Positions 26,577-34,631 of a stretch of DNA of 57,527 nt are shown here, one piece after another. The stretch's first letter is position 1, and every line of letters begins with the position of its first letter. Source of the stretch: Litorimonas sp. (GTDB lineage Bacteria > Pseudomonadota > Alphaproteobacteria > Caulobacterales > Maricaulaceae); assembly GCA_029936425.1 (NCBI GenBank), contig JAPYSU010000017.1, positions 1 to 57,527 on the forward strand. The letters run 5' to 3'. The translations under genes were made by a program, and so were the position numbers. The notes beneath the pieces are model-generated. The model saw only the letters and a program-made list of their open reading frames with translations, did not search any database and was not told the origin of the DNA.

Positions 26577-27486
26577 AAAACCCATTCCTTGGCGTAACCT
26601 CCACACTTTTCCGCACCATCGCAGGCCCAACGGCCCCCATCGCCAAAACCAATTTTCGACCCTTGCCCGCGCCGACCCGGCCTTCCCACGCGTCAGGGCC
26701 ACCTTTTCGTAGATTCTCTCCGATCTCGCGATAGACTTTCAACGCCGCGGAAATTGCCCAGGCGCAGCGGAAGTCGAGCTCCTTTATGCCGACTTTCGCA
26801 CTTTGATAATACTTTTCCGCAATGTCGAGTTGTTCGCAGACGGCTGCGTGGGCGGCGGGCCAGTTTTCGCGTTTTGCCAGTTCTGAGGCGTCTATCGGCG
26901 CGCCGTGTTTCAGGAGTAGATCCTGCGGGATGAACACCCGATCCGCTTTGGCATCGTCAATAACGTCCCGGGCGATATTGGTCAGTTGAAACGCCAGTCC
27001 CAGATCGCTGGCTCTGTCCAGAGTTGCGCTGTCCCTCACGCCCATAATGTTGGCCATCATGACGCCGACAACGCCCGCCACATGATAGGAATAATCGAGA
27101 ATATCCTGAACCGTTTCATAGACGCGGTTTTCCGCATCCATTTCAAACCCTTGGAGCAAATCAAAGGGATGACGGTGATGAATATTATGGGCCTCCACCA
27201 CGCGGGCCAGTCCGGCAAAAACAGGGTTCTCTGTCGGCTTCCCTGCAAGAACATTCGACGTGTATTCTCGGAGTTGGCTTAGGCGCTGTTTTTGTCCGAC
27301 CTTATAGTTTTCAATCTGTCCGTGGCCCATTTCCTGGCCATCAATGACATCATCGCAATAGCGGCACCACGCATAAAGCATGGCGGCATCATCTCGCAAG
27401 GCAGGCGGCAGGACGCGGCTCGCCAAAGCAAAAGACTTGGAGCCTTTTTTTATAGAGGCGTGGCCGTGTTGTATGATGGAATCCAT
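26563..27486 (-). CDS. crtB: Phytoene synthase CrtB
   Basis: This enzyme condenses two geranylgeranyl diphosphates head to head to phytoene, the first committed step of carotenoid synthesis. The two metal-binding aspartate motifs are visible: YCDDVIDG (Asp45, Asp46, Asp49) and NIARDVIDDAKADRVFIP. The chain has 307 residues and ends in NGFYDRP. It stands third in crtY-crtI-DUF1993-crtB, six bases after the DUF1993 stop. Cytoplasmic and membrane-associated by family. Confidence 0.96.
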   Translation of the reverse strand: MDSIIQHGHASIKKGSKSFALASRVLPPALRDDAAMLYAWCRYCDDVIDGQEMGHGQIENYKVGQKQRLSQLREYTSNVLAGKPTENPVFAGLARVVEAHNIHHRHPFDLLQGFEMDAENRVYETVQDILDYSYHVAGVVGVMMANIMGVRDSATLDRASDLGLAFQLTNIARDVIDDAKADRVFIPQDLLLKHGAPIDASELAKRENWPAAHAAVCEQLDIAEKYYQSAKVGIKELDFRCAWAISAALKVYREIGENLRKGGPDAWEGRVGAGKGRKLVLAMGAVGPAMVRKSVEVTPRNGFYDRP

Positions 27487-27492
27487 TAGGCG

Positions 27493-27999
27493 CTAGGAAC
27501 CGCCAAAATAGTCGAATTTTCCAAGAGGCACGCCATTATGACGCAGAATATTGTAAGCTGTCGTGACATGGAAATGTACATTTGGAAGGGAGAAACCTGA
27601 GAGATAGGTAATCCCGGTAAAGTCGACGTCACGTGGACCCATTTTAAGAGAAAACTTCCGTCCTTCTTTTCCGTTGAGGTCGGCTTCACTCACTGCCTTG
27701 CAGTCTTTTTTCGCGCGCGTGATAAGCTCGTAGGCTTCTTCAAAAGTTTCCGGCGTCGTGTCGTAATTCGGGGCTTCTATCCCTGCGATACGATAAGGTG
27801 CGTTTTTCACCAGCTCGGCGGCGATCTGAACCTGTTTTTTCAAAGGGTACATGTCGGGCGCGAGACGGGCGTTCAGAAAAACCTGCGGATCAATCTCGCG
27901 GTCCTTTGCATTCGCCTCACCTTTTTTCAGAATATGCTCAAGATTGGAAAGTAAGCGCGGCAGCGCGTCGACAGCATTATACATAGAGAGTTGAGACAT
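27493..27999 (-). CDS. DUF1993 protein in carotenoid operon
   Basis: This 168-residue soluble protein shows the features of DUF1993 (a DinB-like helical fold): an N-terminal SQLSMYNAVDALPRLLSNLE helix, DMYPLKKQVQIAAE, and the C-terminal PNVHFHVTTAYNILRHNGVP block. The two histidines before the C-terminal block could bind metal. Function unknown. It lies 3 bases after crtI and 6 bases before crtB with a good Shine-Dalgarno (GAAAGG), so it is translated as part of the carotenoid operon. That placement suggests a role in pigment synthesis, but that is inference. Confidence 0.85.
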   Translation of the reverse strand: MSQLSMYNAVDALPRLLSNLEHILKKGEANAKDREIDPQVFLNARLAPDMYPLKKQVQIAAELVKNAPYRIAGIEAPNYDTTPETFEEAYELITRAKKDCKAVSEADLNGKEGRKFSLKMGPRDVDFTGITYLSGFSLPNVHFHVTTAYNILRHNGVPLGKFDYFGGS

Positions 28000-28002
28000 A
28001 AA

Positions 28003-29559
28003 TTAACCTTTCAGCTTTTGAGAGAAATCTTCGGCTATGACGCCCGCCGTGGCTTTGGCAGAGCCGACAACGCCAGGAACGCCGGCTCCGGGATGTGTGC
28101 CGGCCCCAACGATATACATATTCTTGATATGGTCATCGCGGTTATGCGGACGAAACCAGGCCGATTGTGTCAGCACAGGCTCGACCGAAAACGCGCTTCC
28201 TAAATGGCTATTCATTTCATCGCGAAACCCAAAGGGTGTGAGCGTTTTCAAAACGGTCAAATCTTCTTTCAAATTCGGGATGGCGTGTTCTTCCAGATAG
28301 TCCAAAATCGTTTGTGTATATTTCGGGCCAATTTCGTCCCAATCGATATCAGCATGACCAAGGTGCGGCACAGGCGAGAGAACGTAGTAAGAAGAGCATC
28401 CTTCCGGCGCCATATCCGGGTCGGTAACACACGGGGCGTGTAGATAGAGCGAAAAATCATCGGGTAGATTTCCGCCCTTCCCGAAAATCTCGGCTATCAA
28501 TTCCTTATAGCGCTGTCCCAGCAGAATGATGTGATGTTTCATGTCCGGATGCGTTGTCTTGAGACCAAAATAGATCACGAAGAGCGACATGGAATGGGAC
28601 TTTTTCTTGAGCGCCTTACCGTAAGTTTTCCCGCGCGGCGTATTGCGCAGGAGTTGGCTGTAAGTATGCACCACATCCGCGTTTGACGCGACGAGGTCGG
28701 CGCTCATCGTCCATCCATCGGCGGCTGTTACGCCCGTCACGCGGTCGCCCGTGGACTGAATATCTGTAATTTCGGTTGAAAGACGGAGATCCCCGCCCAA
28801 GTCCTGAAAGAGTTTGACCATCCCCTGCACGAGCGCGCCCGTCCCGCCCTTGGCAAACCAGACGCCGCCTTTACGTTCCAGCGCGTGAATCAGCGCGTAG
28901 ATAGAGGATGTTTTGAACGGATTACCGCCCACGAGGAGCGACTGAAAAGATAAGAGCTGGCGTACTTTATCGTCTTTGACGAATTTAGCGACCATATCAT
29001 AGACAGATTTATCCGCGCGAAGCCTTACCAGTTGCGGGGCGGCAGCGATCATTTGTGAAAACTTCAGGAACGCGGTAGTGCCGAGCTTCTCATACCCTTC
29101 GCGGTAAAGCTCTTTCGAATAGGCGAGAAATTTGTGGTATCCTGCCACGTCGTCCGGGTTACGTTCGGCAATCTGCTTTTCCAGAAAGTCTGTATCGTTG
29201 TTGTAATCGAACACGTCGCCATCTTCCCATTGCAGACGGTAAAACGGATCAACTGGCAAAAGCGTGACGTAATCGTCCATATTTTTACCGGACAGATCGA
29301 ATAGCTCTTTCAGACAATCCGGATCAGTGATGACGGTCGGCCCGCCATCGAATTTATAGCCGTCTTCCTCATAGACATAGGCACGCCCGCCCGGCTTGTC
29401 CCGATTATCGACGAGCGTAACCTGAAACCCCATGGCCTGCAGACGAATGGCTAAGGCAATTCCGCCGAAGCCAGCGCCAATAACGATCGCGGTCGGCATT
29501 TTGGCGTCTTGCGTTTTGGCAACCGCGTCAAAATCGGCCGGATTGGTCTGTACATTCAT
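28003..29559 (-). CDS. crtI: Phytoene desaturase CrtI
   Basis: This FAD-dependent enzyme turns phytoene into neurosporene or lycopene. The N-terminal dinucleotide-binding motif is AIVIGAGFGGIALAIRL, with FDGGPTVITDP following. The C-terminal signature YIVGAGTHPGAGVPGVVGSA is typical of bacterial CrtI. The length of 518 residues is normal. Its ATG overlaps the crtY stop by four bases, and the DUF1993 gene follows after three bases. Whether it makes three or four desaturations cannot be told, but the upstream lycopene cyclase implies lycopene. Confidence 0.97.
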   Translation of the reverse strand: MNVQTNPADFDAVAKTQDAKMPTAIVIGAGFGGIALAIRLQAMGFQVTLVDNRDKPGGRAYVYEEDGYKFDGGPTVITDPDCLKELFDLSGKNMDDYVTLLPVDPFYRLQWEDGDVFDYNNDTDFLEKQIAERNPDDVAGYHKFLAYSKELYREGYEKLGTTAFLKFSQMIAAAPQLVRLRADKSVYDMVAKFVKDDKVRQLLSFQSLLVGGNPFKTSSIYALIHALERKGGVWFAKGGTGALVQGMVKLFQDLGGDLRLSTEITDIQSTGDRVTGVTAADGWTMSADLVASNADVVHTYSQLLRNTPRGKTYGKALKKKSHSMSLFVIYFGLKTTHPDMKHHIILLGQRYKELIAEIFGKGGNLPDDFSLYLHAPCVTDPDMAPEGCSSYYVLSPVPHLGHADIDWDEIGPKYTQTILDYLEEHAIPNLKEDLTVLKTLTPFGFRDEMNSHLGSAFSVEPVLTQSAWFRPHNRDDHIKNMYIVGAGTHPGAGVPGVVGSAKATAGVIAEDFSQKLKG

Positions 29560-30758
29560 GCTTTATCTCGTTTCGCGCGTTCGCGTTTGATAAATGCTTT
29601 TTCCGAGAAATTATACAGCGCCTTTGTCACAGGCACAGGCGGCTTGCCGATGAGGAGGCGGGCTTTGTCGGCTGTGGTAAGCTGTCCGGCATAAAAGCGT
29701 TCGATGAGACCTTGTGGCAATCCGTAAAACCGTTGGAGGACTTTATAGCGTCGGTCGGGGTCACAGGCACGAAAGAGCATCCGGTTTAAGAGGCGAAGAA
29801 AACGCTCCTCTTTCCACTTGATATTCTGCATGATTGCATTTGCAGCTATCATATGGCCTTTTGCAATTTCGGGACTTTTGCCTTGAAAGCATGACAGATC
29901 CCACGCCAGCCAGTAGGCCGTTCTTAAAGCATCTGGAAAGCTATAGCCTGTAACAGCGTGAAAATGCCCTCCACAAATACCTATAGATAAAGCATTGTAG
30001 GCATCAATCTCGTTAGCCAAAGTAATCGGCAAAACCCCTTTCTCCTGCCGCAATACCTCATGATCTCCCCAGCCGTGCGCCTCGATATAATCATCCACCC
30101 GCACGGCCACACCGGCTTCTGACAACTCCGGCCCGTCTGTATAATAGGTATCCTCCACCAAAATCTGATGCTCTGTGAAAGGCAAGCAATAAACGAATCG
30201 ATAGCCTCCGAGTTGCTCGACAGTCGCATCCATGATGACCGGATATTTCAAGCCATGCGGCTTTTTCGTCCGGATCGTCTTTCCAACAAATTTTTGATAG
30301 CCGAGGAAGACATTCTCGTTCGGCGCAAAGCCCCGCGCGTCGAGAACGCAGGCCGCGTCCAAAGTCTCCCCATTTTCCAGCGTAACGCTCTCGGCATCCA
30401 AAGACGCAACTTTCGTCTTCAACATAACCTGCATCCGTCCGCTCTCAATAAACGGCGCCACACAGGCGCGAAGCGTTTCACTGTTTCCTGTGCAATAGGG
30501 TATCTCAAGCGTCCGTTCACGCTTTGGGAATTTCACGTCGTATCGCGGCCATTGATAAGCAATAAATGGGTTTATCCAGTCTCGCAGGCTCTCCTCCACA
30601 TCGGTCAAATTGAATGACCAGGTATGGTCCCCGGCGATTTTGTCCGATGCCTCGACAATCACGACAGTCAAATCCGGATTGACATCCAGACAACGCCACG
30701 CCGTCAGCAGACCCGAAAGCCCTGCTCCGACAATGATCATATCCGGCGTTTTTTCCAT
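29556..30758 (-). CDS. crtY: Lycopene beta-cyclase CrtY
   Basis: This enzyme cyclises both ends of lycopene to give beta-carotene. The sequence has the N-terminal FAD/NAD-binding motif MIIVGAGLSGLLTAW, the internal LPFTEHQILVEDTYYT, and the C-terminal CGGHFHAVTGYSFPDAL of the CrtY class. The length is 400 residues. It is the first gene of the crt operon; the 414-base space upstream holds several palindromes. No ring-modifying gene (crtZ or crtW) or crtE is in this window. Confidence 0.95.
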   Translation of the reverse strand: MEKTPDMIIVGAGLSGLLTAWRCLDVNPDLTVVIVEASDKIAGDHTWSFNLTDVEESLRDWINPFIAYQWPRYDVKFPKRERTLEIPYCTGNSETLRACVAPFIESGRMQVMLKTKVASLDAESVTLENGETLDAACVLDARGFAPNENVFLGYQKFVGKTIRTKKPHGLKYPVIMDATVEQLGGYRFVYCLPFTEHQILVEDTYYTDGPELSEAGVAVRVDDYIEAHGWGDHEVLRQEKGVLPITLANEIDAYNALSIGICGGHFHAVTGYSFPDALRTAYWLAWDLSCFQGKSPEIAKGHMIAANAIMQNIKWKEERFLRLLNRMLFRACDPDRRYKVLQRFYGLPQGLIERFYAGQLTTADKARLLIGKPPVPVTKALYNFSEKAFIKRERAKRDKA

Positions 30759-30761
30759 AGA

Positions 30762-30777
30762 TCTGTCTTAAAACAGA
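30762..30777. promoter_or_regulatory. Near-palindrome just upstream of crtY
   Basis: TCTGT-CTTAAA-ACAGA, a 16-base near-palindrome, lies four bases upstream of the crtY ATG, where the ribosome binding site is expected and no good Shine-Dalgarno is seen. It could be an operator or a leader hairpin that limits translation. The regulator is unknown. Confidence 0.3.
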
Positions 30778-30887
30778 ATCGCTTCACTACAACCATTGAA
30801 CTCTCAATCTTTTCATTTGATTGTAAATTGGCCTAATAAAACCTGTTATCGTCATTCAATATGTCAATTCATTAACCTATTGAAAAG

Positions 30888-30907
30888 GGTAGATAAATAT
30901 TTCTACC
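30888..30907. promoter_or_regulatory. Palindrome upstream of crt operon
   Basis: GGTAGA-TAAATATT-TCTACC is a 20-base palindrome with perfect six-base arms and an AT-only centre, about 130 bases upstream of crtY. Size and position suit a dimeric regulator site or upstream promoter element of the carotenoid operon. No regulator gene adjoins it. Confidence 0.35.
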
Positions 30908-31092
30908 TCAAGATGTGTCTGACCAATTTAATCCCCAGAAATAAAGGTTTTATCAGCTATAGACGTAAATTCTTACAGTGAATCACTCCCCAAGGGAAAA
31001 GAGCTATGTCATACAGACAATGTCCTATCGCAAGATAGGCGGGCGGGCGGCGAGGTTGCCCCACATCGGCCAAGCTGTCCGCCTCCATTTCA

Positions 31093-31130
31093 AAAAAAAA
31101 ACTAGTTGCGAATTGTCCTTTTGGACAATC
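31093..31130 (-). terminator. Possible ccmE terminator
   Basis: The perfect palindrome ATTGTCC-TTTT-GGACAAT at 31113-31130 is followed on the minus strand, after ten other bases, by a run of ten T (31093-31102). It lies downstream of ccmE. The gap between stem and T run is larger than in a standard intrinsic terminator, so the call is tentative. Confidence 0.4.
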
Positions 31131-31158
31131 ACAAAAGCGTGTAGGCCTGCTGCTTAAT

Positions 31159-31182
31159 CGAAAAGTGAATATTTACTTTTCG
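31159..31182. repeat. Hairpin across the ccmE stop codon
   Basis: CGAAAAGT at 31159-31166 pairs perfectly with ACTTTTCG at 31175-31182, loop of eight. The stem contains the ccmE stop region. It may protect the 3' end of the transcript or help termination together with the palindrome at 31113-31130; it has no T tract of its own. Confidence 0.4.
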
Positions 31183-31631
31183 TCTTGGTAATTGATTTTC
31201 GGTTGATAGTTTTCATCGTGTTTCGCGAGTACTTCACTCGCCATAAAGATTCCGTCCGTCGCCACCTGGCCTGTGACAACAACGCCTTGCCCCTCCCGAA
31301 ACAAATCCGGCAAAACGCCATCATGTAAAACGGTAATCGGCGCAGGCATGTCGCGTTCAAAATCGGCAACCGCAAATTCTGTCAGCAATCCGCCTTTACG
31401 CTCGACAGACCCCTCGACAACTTTGCCGCCCATCCGGAATGTTTCAGACCCCGGAACAAACCCTTCCGCCACGACGTCACTCGGATTGTAAAAAAACTGT
31501 GTGTTCTCTCCCAATGCTGAGGCGATCAGAGCGACACCCCCGACAACCAAAATGCCGAATCCGGCAATCGCCGCCAATCGACGGTTACGATGCGGAGGCT
31601 TTACGCGTTTTGGTTTTAGAGTTTCTGACAT
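31173..31631 (-). CDS. ccmE: Cytochrome c maturation heme chaperone CcmE
   Basis: This membrane-anchored periplasmic chaperone binds heme covalently and hands it to the CcmF/H ligase. A single N-terminal helix (about 18-38) is followed by the OB-fold domain (FRMGGKVVEGSV...). The heme-binding histidine is His138 in AKHDENY, which matches the family motif HxxxY. The length is 152 residues from ATG 31629-31631 (MSETLK); sixteen further codons upstream are open but unlikely. It is divergent from ccmA-B-C-D. ccmF, ccmG and ccmH are not in the window. Confidence 0.95.
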   Translation of the reverse strand: MSETLKPKRVKPPHRNRRLAAIAGFGILVVGGVALIASALGENTQFFYNPSDVVAEGFVPGSETFRMGGKVVEGSVERKGGLLTEFAVADFERDMPAPITVLHDGVLPDLFREGQGVVVTGQVATDGIFMASEVLAKHDENYQPKINYQDEK

Positions 31632-31708
31632 GGGCGCGCTTTTACCACAGGGCCTGTCCTGCGCAATGCGGCGTGACATGACGCGTCAATTTGGCCATAA
31701 GCCGCGAG

Positions 31709-32344
31709 ATGACGTCCTTCCCTGATAAAACAGATATGGAGCCTTTCGAGGTGAAGCTGAAGTCCATCTCGCTCCGGCGGGGGGAGCGGGTTTTGTTTGA
31801 AAACTTGTCGCTAGACCTAAAGGCCGGAGACCTTCTCTATGTTTTAGGGGAAAACGGGATTGGCAAAACGAGTTTGCTTCTAGCAATGGCGGGACTTTTG
31901 AAACCCCATAGGGGCAAGGTCAATTGTCCGGACGCTACAACACCGGCTCTGTCTTCCTCTCTTATGATCCGACCGGATGGAGCCAGCCGCGGACTGACCG
32001 TGCTTGAGGATTTAAAATTCATGTCGAACCTATCGGCGACATCTAACGACCCCAACGCTTTGCTGAAAAAAGTGGGCCTCTCTGATTTGTCGCAAAACCG
32101 GACAGAAACGCTCTCCCTTGGTCAGAGGAAAAGATTAAGCCTCGCAAAGCTTTTGCTCGGTCAACGCCCGCTCTGGTTATTGGATGAGCCATTTTCGGCT
32201 TTGGACTCAGAAGGCCGAGCCCTGTTTGCTCAAGAGATTGCTCGGCACCTAGGCCGCGGCGGCATCGCCGTAATCGCCACACATCAGCCAACGGAAATTC
32301 CTGACCGCTCGGCAAAAACCTTACTGTTGAAGGTGGCCGGATGA
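31709..32344 (+). CDS. ccmA: Heme exporter ATPase CcmA
   Basis: This is the ATPase subunit of the CcmABCD complex that releases holo-CcmE. Walker A is GENGIGKTSL, the signature LSLGQRKRLSLAKLLL, and Walker B PLWLLDEPFSALD. The length is about 211 residues from ATG 31709; ATG 31736 (MEPFEV) is an equal alternative, since neither has a clear Shine-Dalgarno, and a TTG at 31691 is less likely. The stop overlaps the ccmB ATG (ATGA). Confidence 0.93.
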   Translation: MTSFPDKTDMEPFEVKLKSISLRRGERVLFENLSLDLKAGDLLYVLGENGIGKTSLLLAMAGLLKPHRGKVNCPDATTPALSSSLMIRPDGASRGLTVLEDLKFMSNLSATSNDPNALLKKVGLSDLSQNRTETLSLGQRKRLSLAKLLLGQRPLWLLDEPFSALDSEGRALFAQEIARHLGRGGIAVIATHQPTEIPDRSAKTLLLKVAG

Positions 32345-33012
32345 GTGCCTTTTTAGCCATATTGCAAAGAGACCTTCGCTTGGCATTTCGAACTGGCGGC
32401 AGCTGGGTTCTCGGAACCGTCTTCATGGCTGTTTTTGTAACGCTTTGCGCCATAGCTTTAGGCGGACAGATGACGGAATTACGCAGGCTTGCCCCAGCCC
32501 TGCTCTGGCTCGCCATAGTCTTTTCCATGCTGCTTTCTTTTGCGACAGTGTTTCAAGCGGATTTCCGTCAGGGTACACTGACACAAATATATCTGAGCGG
32601 CATCTCGACCCTCACTCTGGCGCTCTCGAAATGGGCGGCCTTTCTCTGCCTTGGCTTCCTGCCATTATTTCTGATTACGCCCATTATGGGGGTCGTTTTG
32701 GGCCTGAGCAGTGAAGTGATACTCGCAATTCTGTTGGCTCTAGGTCTGGCCGCCCCCGCTCTCGCCGCTTATGTGACCTTAGCCGGAGCAATATTTTGCG
32801 CTCGATCCGGCGCAGGGTTTTTGGTTGTTCTTTTGGTCACGCCGTTTCTCGTGCCATTATTGATATTTGGTCTGGAGGCCAGCCAAGGTTTTGGGATGGC
32901 GGGCTGGACTGCGGTTGAATTACGCATCCTTGCCGGTTTAACTCTCATTTCTATTGCAGTAGGAATTCCAGCGTCAGCTGCCGCGCTTCGCGTGAATTTG
33001 GAGCCTTCATGA
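32341..33012 (+). CDS. ccmB: Heme exporter membrane subunit CcmB
   Basis: This is the 223-residue membrane partner of CcmA with six hydrophobic helices. The N-terminus AFLAILQRDLRLAFRTGGSW and the central VFQADFRQGTLTQ-like block are typical of CcmB. The start overlaps the ccmA stop by four bases and its own stop overlaps the ccmC ATG, so the genes are translated in series. Confidence 0.94.
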   Translation: MSAFLAILQRDLRLAFRTGGSWVLGTVFMAVFVTLCAIALGGQMTELRRLAPALLWLAIVFSMLLSFATVFQADFRQGTLTQIYLSGISTLTLALSKWAAFLCLGFLPLFLITPIMGVVLGLSSEVILAILLALGLAAPALAAYVTLAGAIFCARSGAGFLVVLLVTPFLVPLLIFGLEASQGFGMAGWTAVELRILAGLTLISIAVGIPASAAALRVNLEPS

Positions 33013-33749
33013 TTTCCTATCTCGCCAATCCTGCCCGCTTTGCGAAGGTTTCAAAATGGCTTACACCGCTTTGCGGCGGGCTTGCCGCTTTGTGTCTGGT
33101 CATTGGGACTTATATCGGTCTGATTAGCTCTCCGGCGGCCGACCTTCACGGCGAAGGCGTTCGTATGCTTTACGTCCATGTACCGGCGGCGTGGTGCGCC
33201 CTCGCCGCTTATACAGGCCTAGCCGTTTGCAGTCTTATAAGCTTTGTCTGGCGCCACCCTCTGGCAGATAGCGCTGCGCGCAATCTGGCCGTTCCGGGTC
33301 TTGTTTTTGCTCTGCTCTGCTTGGCCACCGGCAGTCTCTGGGGCCGACCGGCGTGGGGAACCTGGTGGCAATGGGACGCACGCATGACGTCTGTCCTGGT
33401 GCTTGCCTTCATCTATGCTGGCTACCTCCTGCTCTGGGGCGTGATAGAAGATAAGCGCAAAGCCGCGCGCCTTGCCTCTATTGTCGCGATGGTAGGGTTT
33501 ATCAATATTCCGATTATCAAATTCTCCGTTGATTGGTGGAACACCTTGCATCAACCCGCCTCCGTGTCCCAACCCGGCGCCCCCGGTATGCCCGCAGAGT
33601 TCCTTCTTCCGCTTTTCATCATGATGACCGGATATACCGCGCTTCTGGCTTGGTGCGCACTGCGCGGCATTGAAGCCGACCTGGTGAAACTTAAAAACCG
33701 CCGCGCACCTAAGGCAGCGCCCGCCACAATCGAATTGAGTGAGGGCTGA
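33009..33749 (+). CDS. ccmC: Heme delivery protein CcmC
   Basis: This inner-membrane protein of the heme handling protein family loads heme on CcmE. It has six helices in 246 residues, and the tryptophan-rich periplasmic motif is clear in WGRPAWGTWWQWDARMTS, with the flanking histidines in YVHVPAAW and WNTLHQPAS. Its ATG overlaps the ccmB stop. Confidence 0.97.
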   Translation: MISYLANPARFAKVSKWLTPLCGGLAALCLVIGTYIGLISSPAADLHGEGVRMLYVHVPAAWCALAAYTGLAVCSLISFVWRHPLADSAARNLAVPGLVFALLCLATGSLWGRPAWGTWWQWDARMTSVLVLAFIYAGYLLLWGVIEDKRKAARLASIVAMVGFINIPIIKFSVDWWNTLHQPASVSQPGAPGMPAEFLLPLFIMMTGYTALLAWCALRGIEADLVKLKNRRAPKAAPATIELSEG

Positions 33750-33750
33750 G

Positions 33751-33855
33751 ATGGATTACGGCGCAATAACGCCCTTTATAATCGGGGCTTACGGCGTGAG
33801 CCTCTTGGGCATAGCCGGACTTGTAGTATGGACTCTGCGAAAGCCAAAACTGTGA
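33751..33855 (+). CDS. ccmD: Small heme exporter subunit CcmD
   Basis: This 34-residue frame begins with ATG one base after the ccmC stop. The translation starts MDYGAITPFIIGAYGVSLLG, one membrane helix, and ends in a basic tail (TLRKPKL). Length, single helix, FIIGAYG-type motif and position behind ccmC all match CcmD, which stabilises CcmE with CcmC and is needed for its release. Its end overlaps the mazG frame. Confidence 0.85.
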   Translation: MDYGAITPFIIGAYGVSLLGIAGLVVWTLRKPKL

Positions 33856-34625
33856 GCGGGGTAAAAGGCGAGACGCCCTATGAACGGGTGAAGGATTTGA
33901 TGGAGCGTTTACGCGCCGAGTGTCCGTGGGATCGTGAACAGTCATTCGAGTCAATTGCGCCCTACACAATCGAAGAGGCGTACGAAGTCGCCGATGCGAT
34001 TGAACAAAATGACATGGGGGCGCTACGCGAAGAATTGGGCGACCTTCTTCTCCAGGTCGTTTTCCACTCAAAGCTGGCCGATGAAACGGGCGCTTTTAAT
34101 CTGGACGATGTTACCGATGATCTCGTCAAAAAAATGGTGCGCCGTCACCCGCATGTTTTTGGCGAGGAGAATGTAGAGTCGGTTCCCGGCAATTGGGAGA
34201 AGCTCAAAGAGGCCGAACGGACCGCCAAAGGTCACACAAGCCGACTTGACGGCGTCGCCCTTAGTCTTCCTGCTTTAATGCGAGCCCAAAAGCTTCAAAA
34301 ACGCGCGGCCAAGACAGGATTTGACTGGCCTGATCTGAGCGGCGTCTGGGACAAGATTGAAGAAGAAATTTCCGAAGTGAAAGAGGCCGTGGACGCCAAG
34401 AACCATACGGAAATGGAAGAAGAAATTGGCGACCTTCTCTTTTCGGTTGTCAACCTCTCCCGCAAGCTCGGAGTGGATTCAGAAGTTGCCCTGAGACGGG
34501 CCAACGCGAAATTCTCCCATCGTTTCAGAGGGGTCGAAAGCCGCGCTGGCGCATCTATACAAGACCTGGACCTGGAAACGCTCGAATCCTACTGGCAGGA
34601 CGCGAAATCGGACGACACCAAATAA
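33828..34625 (+). CDS. mazG: Nucleoside triphosphate pyrophosphohydrolase MazG
   Basis: This enzyme hydrolyses NTPs and dNTPs to monophosphates and pyrophosphate and may affect stress signalling and damaged nucleotides. Two tandem MazG helical domains are seen: the first with RLRAECPWDREQ and EEAYEVADAIE, GDLLLQVVFHSKLAD, the second with KIEEEISEVKEAVDA and EEIGDLLFSVVNLSR. The listed ATG at 33828 lies in ccmD; GTG 33852 overlaps the ccmD stop (GTGA) and is an attractive alternative. The length is 265 residues or 257. Its end is 6 bases from the convergent hflX. Confidence 0.93.
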   Translation: MDSAKAKTVSGVKGETPYERVKDLMERLRAECPWDREQSFESIAPYTIEEAYEVADAIEQNDMGALREELGDLLLQVVFHSKLADETGAFNLDDVTDDLVKKMVRRHPHVFGEENVESVPGNWEKLKEAERTAKGHTSRLDGVALSLPALMRAQKLQKRAAKTGFDWPDLSGVWDKIEEEISEVKEAVDAKNHTEMEEEIGDLLFSVVNLSRKLGVDSEVALRRANAKFSHRFRGVESRAGASIQDLDLETLESYWQDAKSDDTK

Positions 34626-34631
34626 TCTGAT

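Larger units (their letters stand above)
30759..31172. other. Gap between crtY and ccmE with palindromes
   Basis: No gene is convincing in this 414-base stretch. The half next to crtY is AT-rich and holds the crt promoter region. Palindromic elements seen are 30762-30777, 30888-30907, 31024-31039 (CCTATC-GCAA-GATAGG) and 31113-31130, and one at 31159-31182 that runs into the end of ccmE. A 61-codon plus-strand frame at 30796-30981 has no family resemblance and is probably chance. Confidence 0.55.

Noticed and set aside
30796..30981. 61-codon plus-strand frame between crtY and ccmE
   Set aside because: AT-rich chance frame without a Shine-Dalgarno; lies in the probable crt promoter region.
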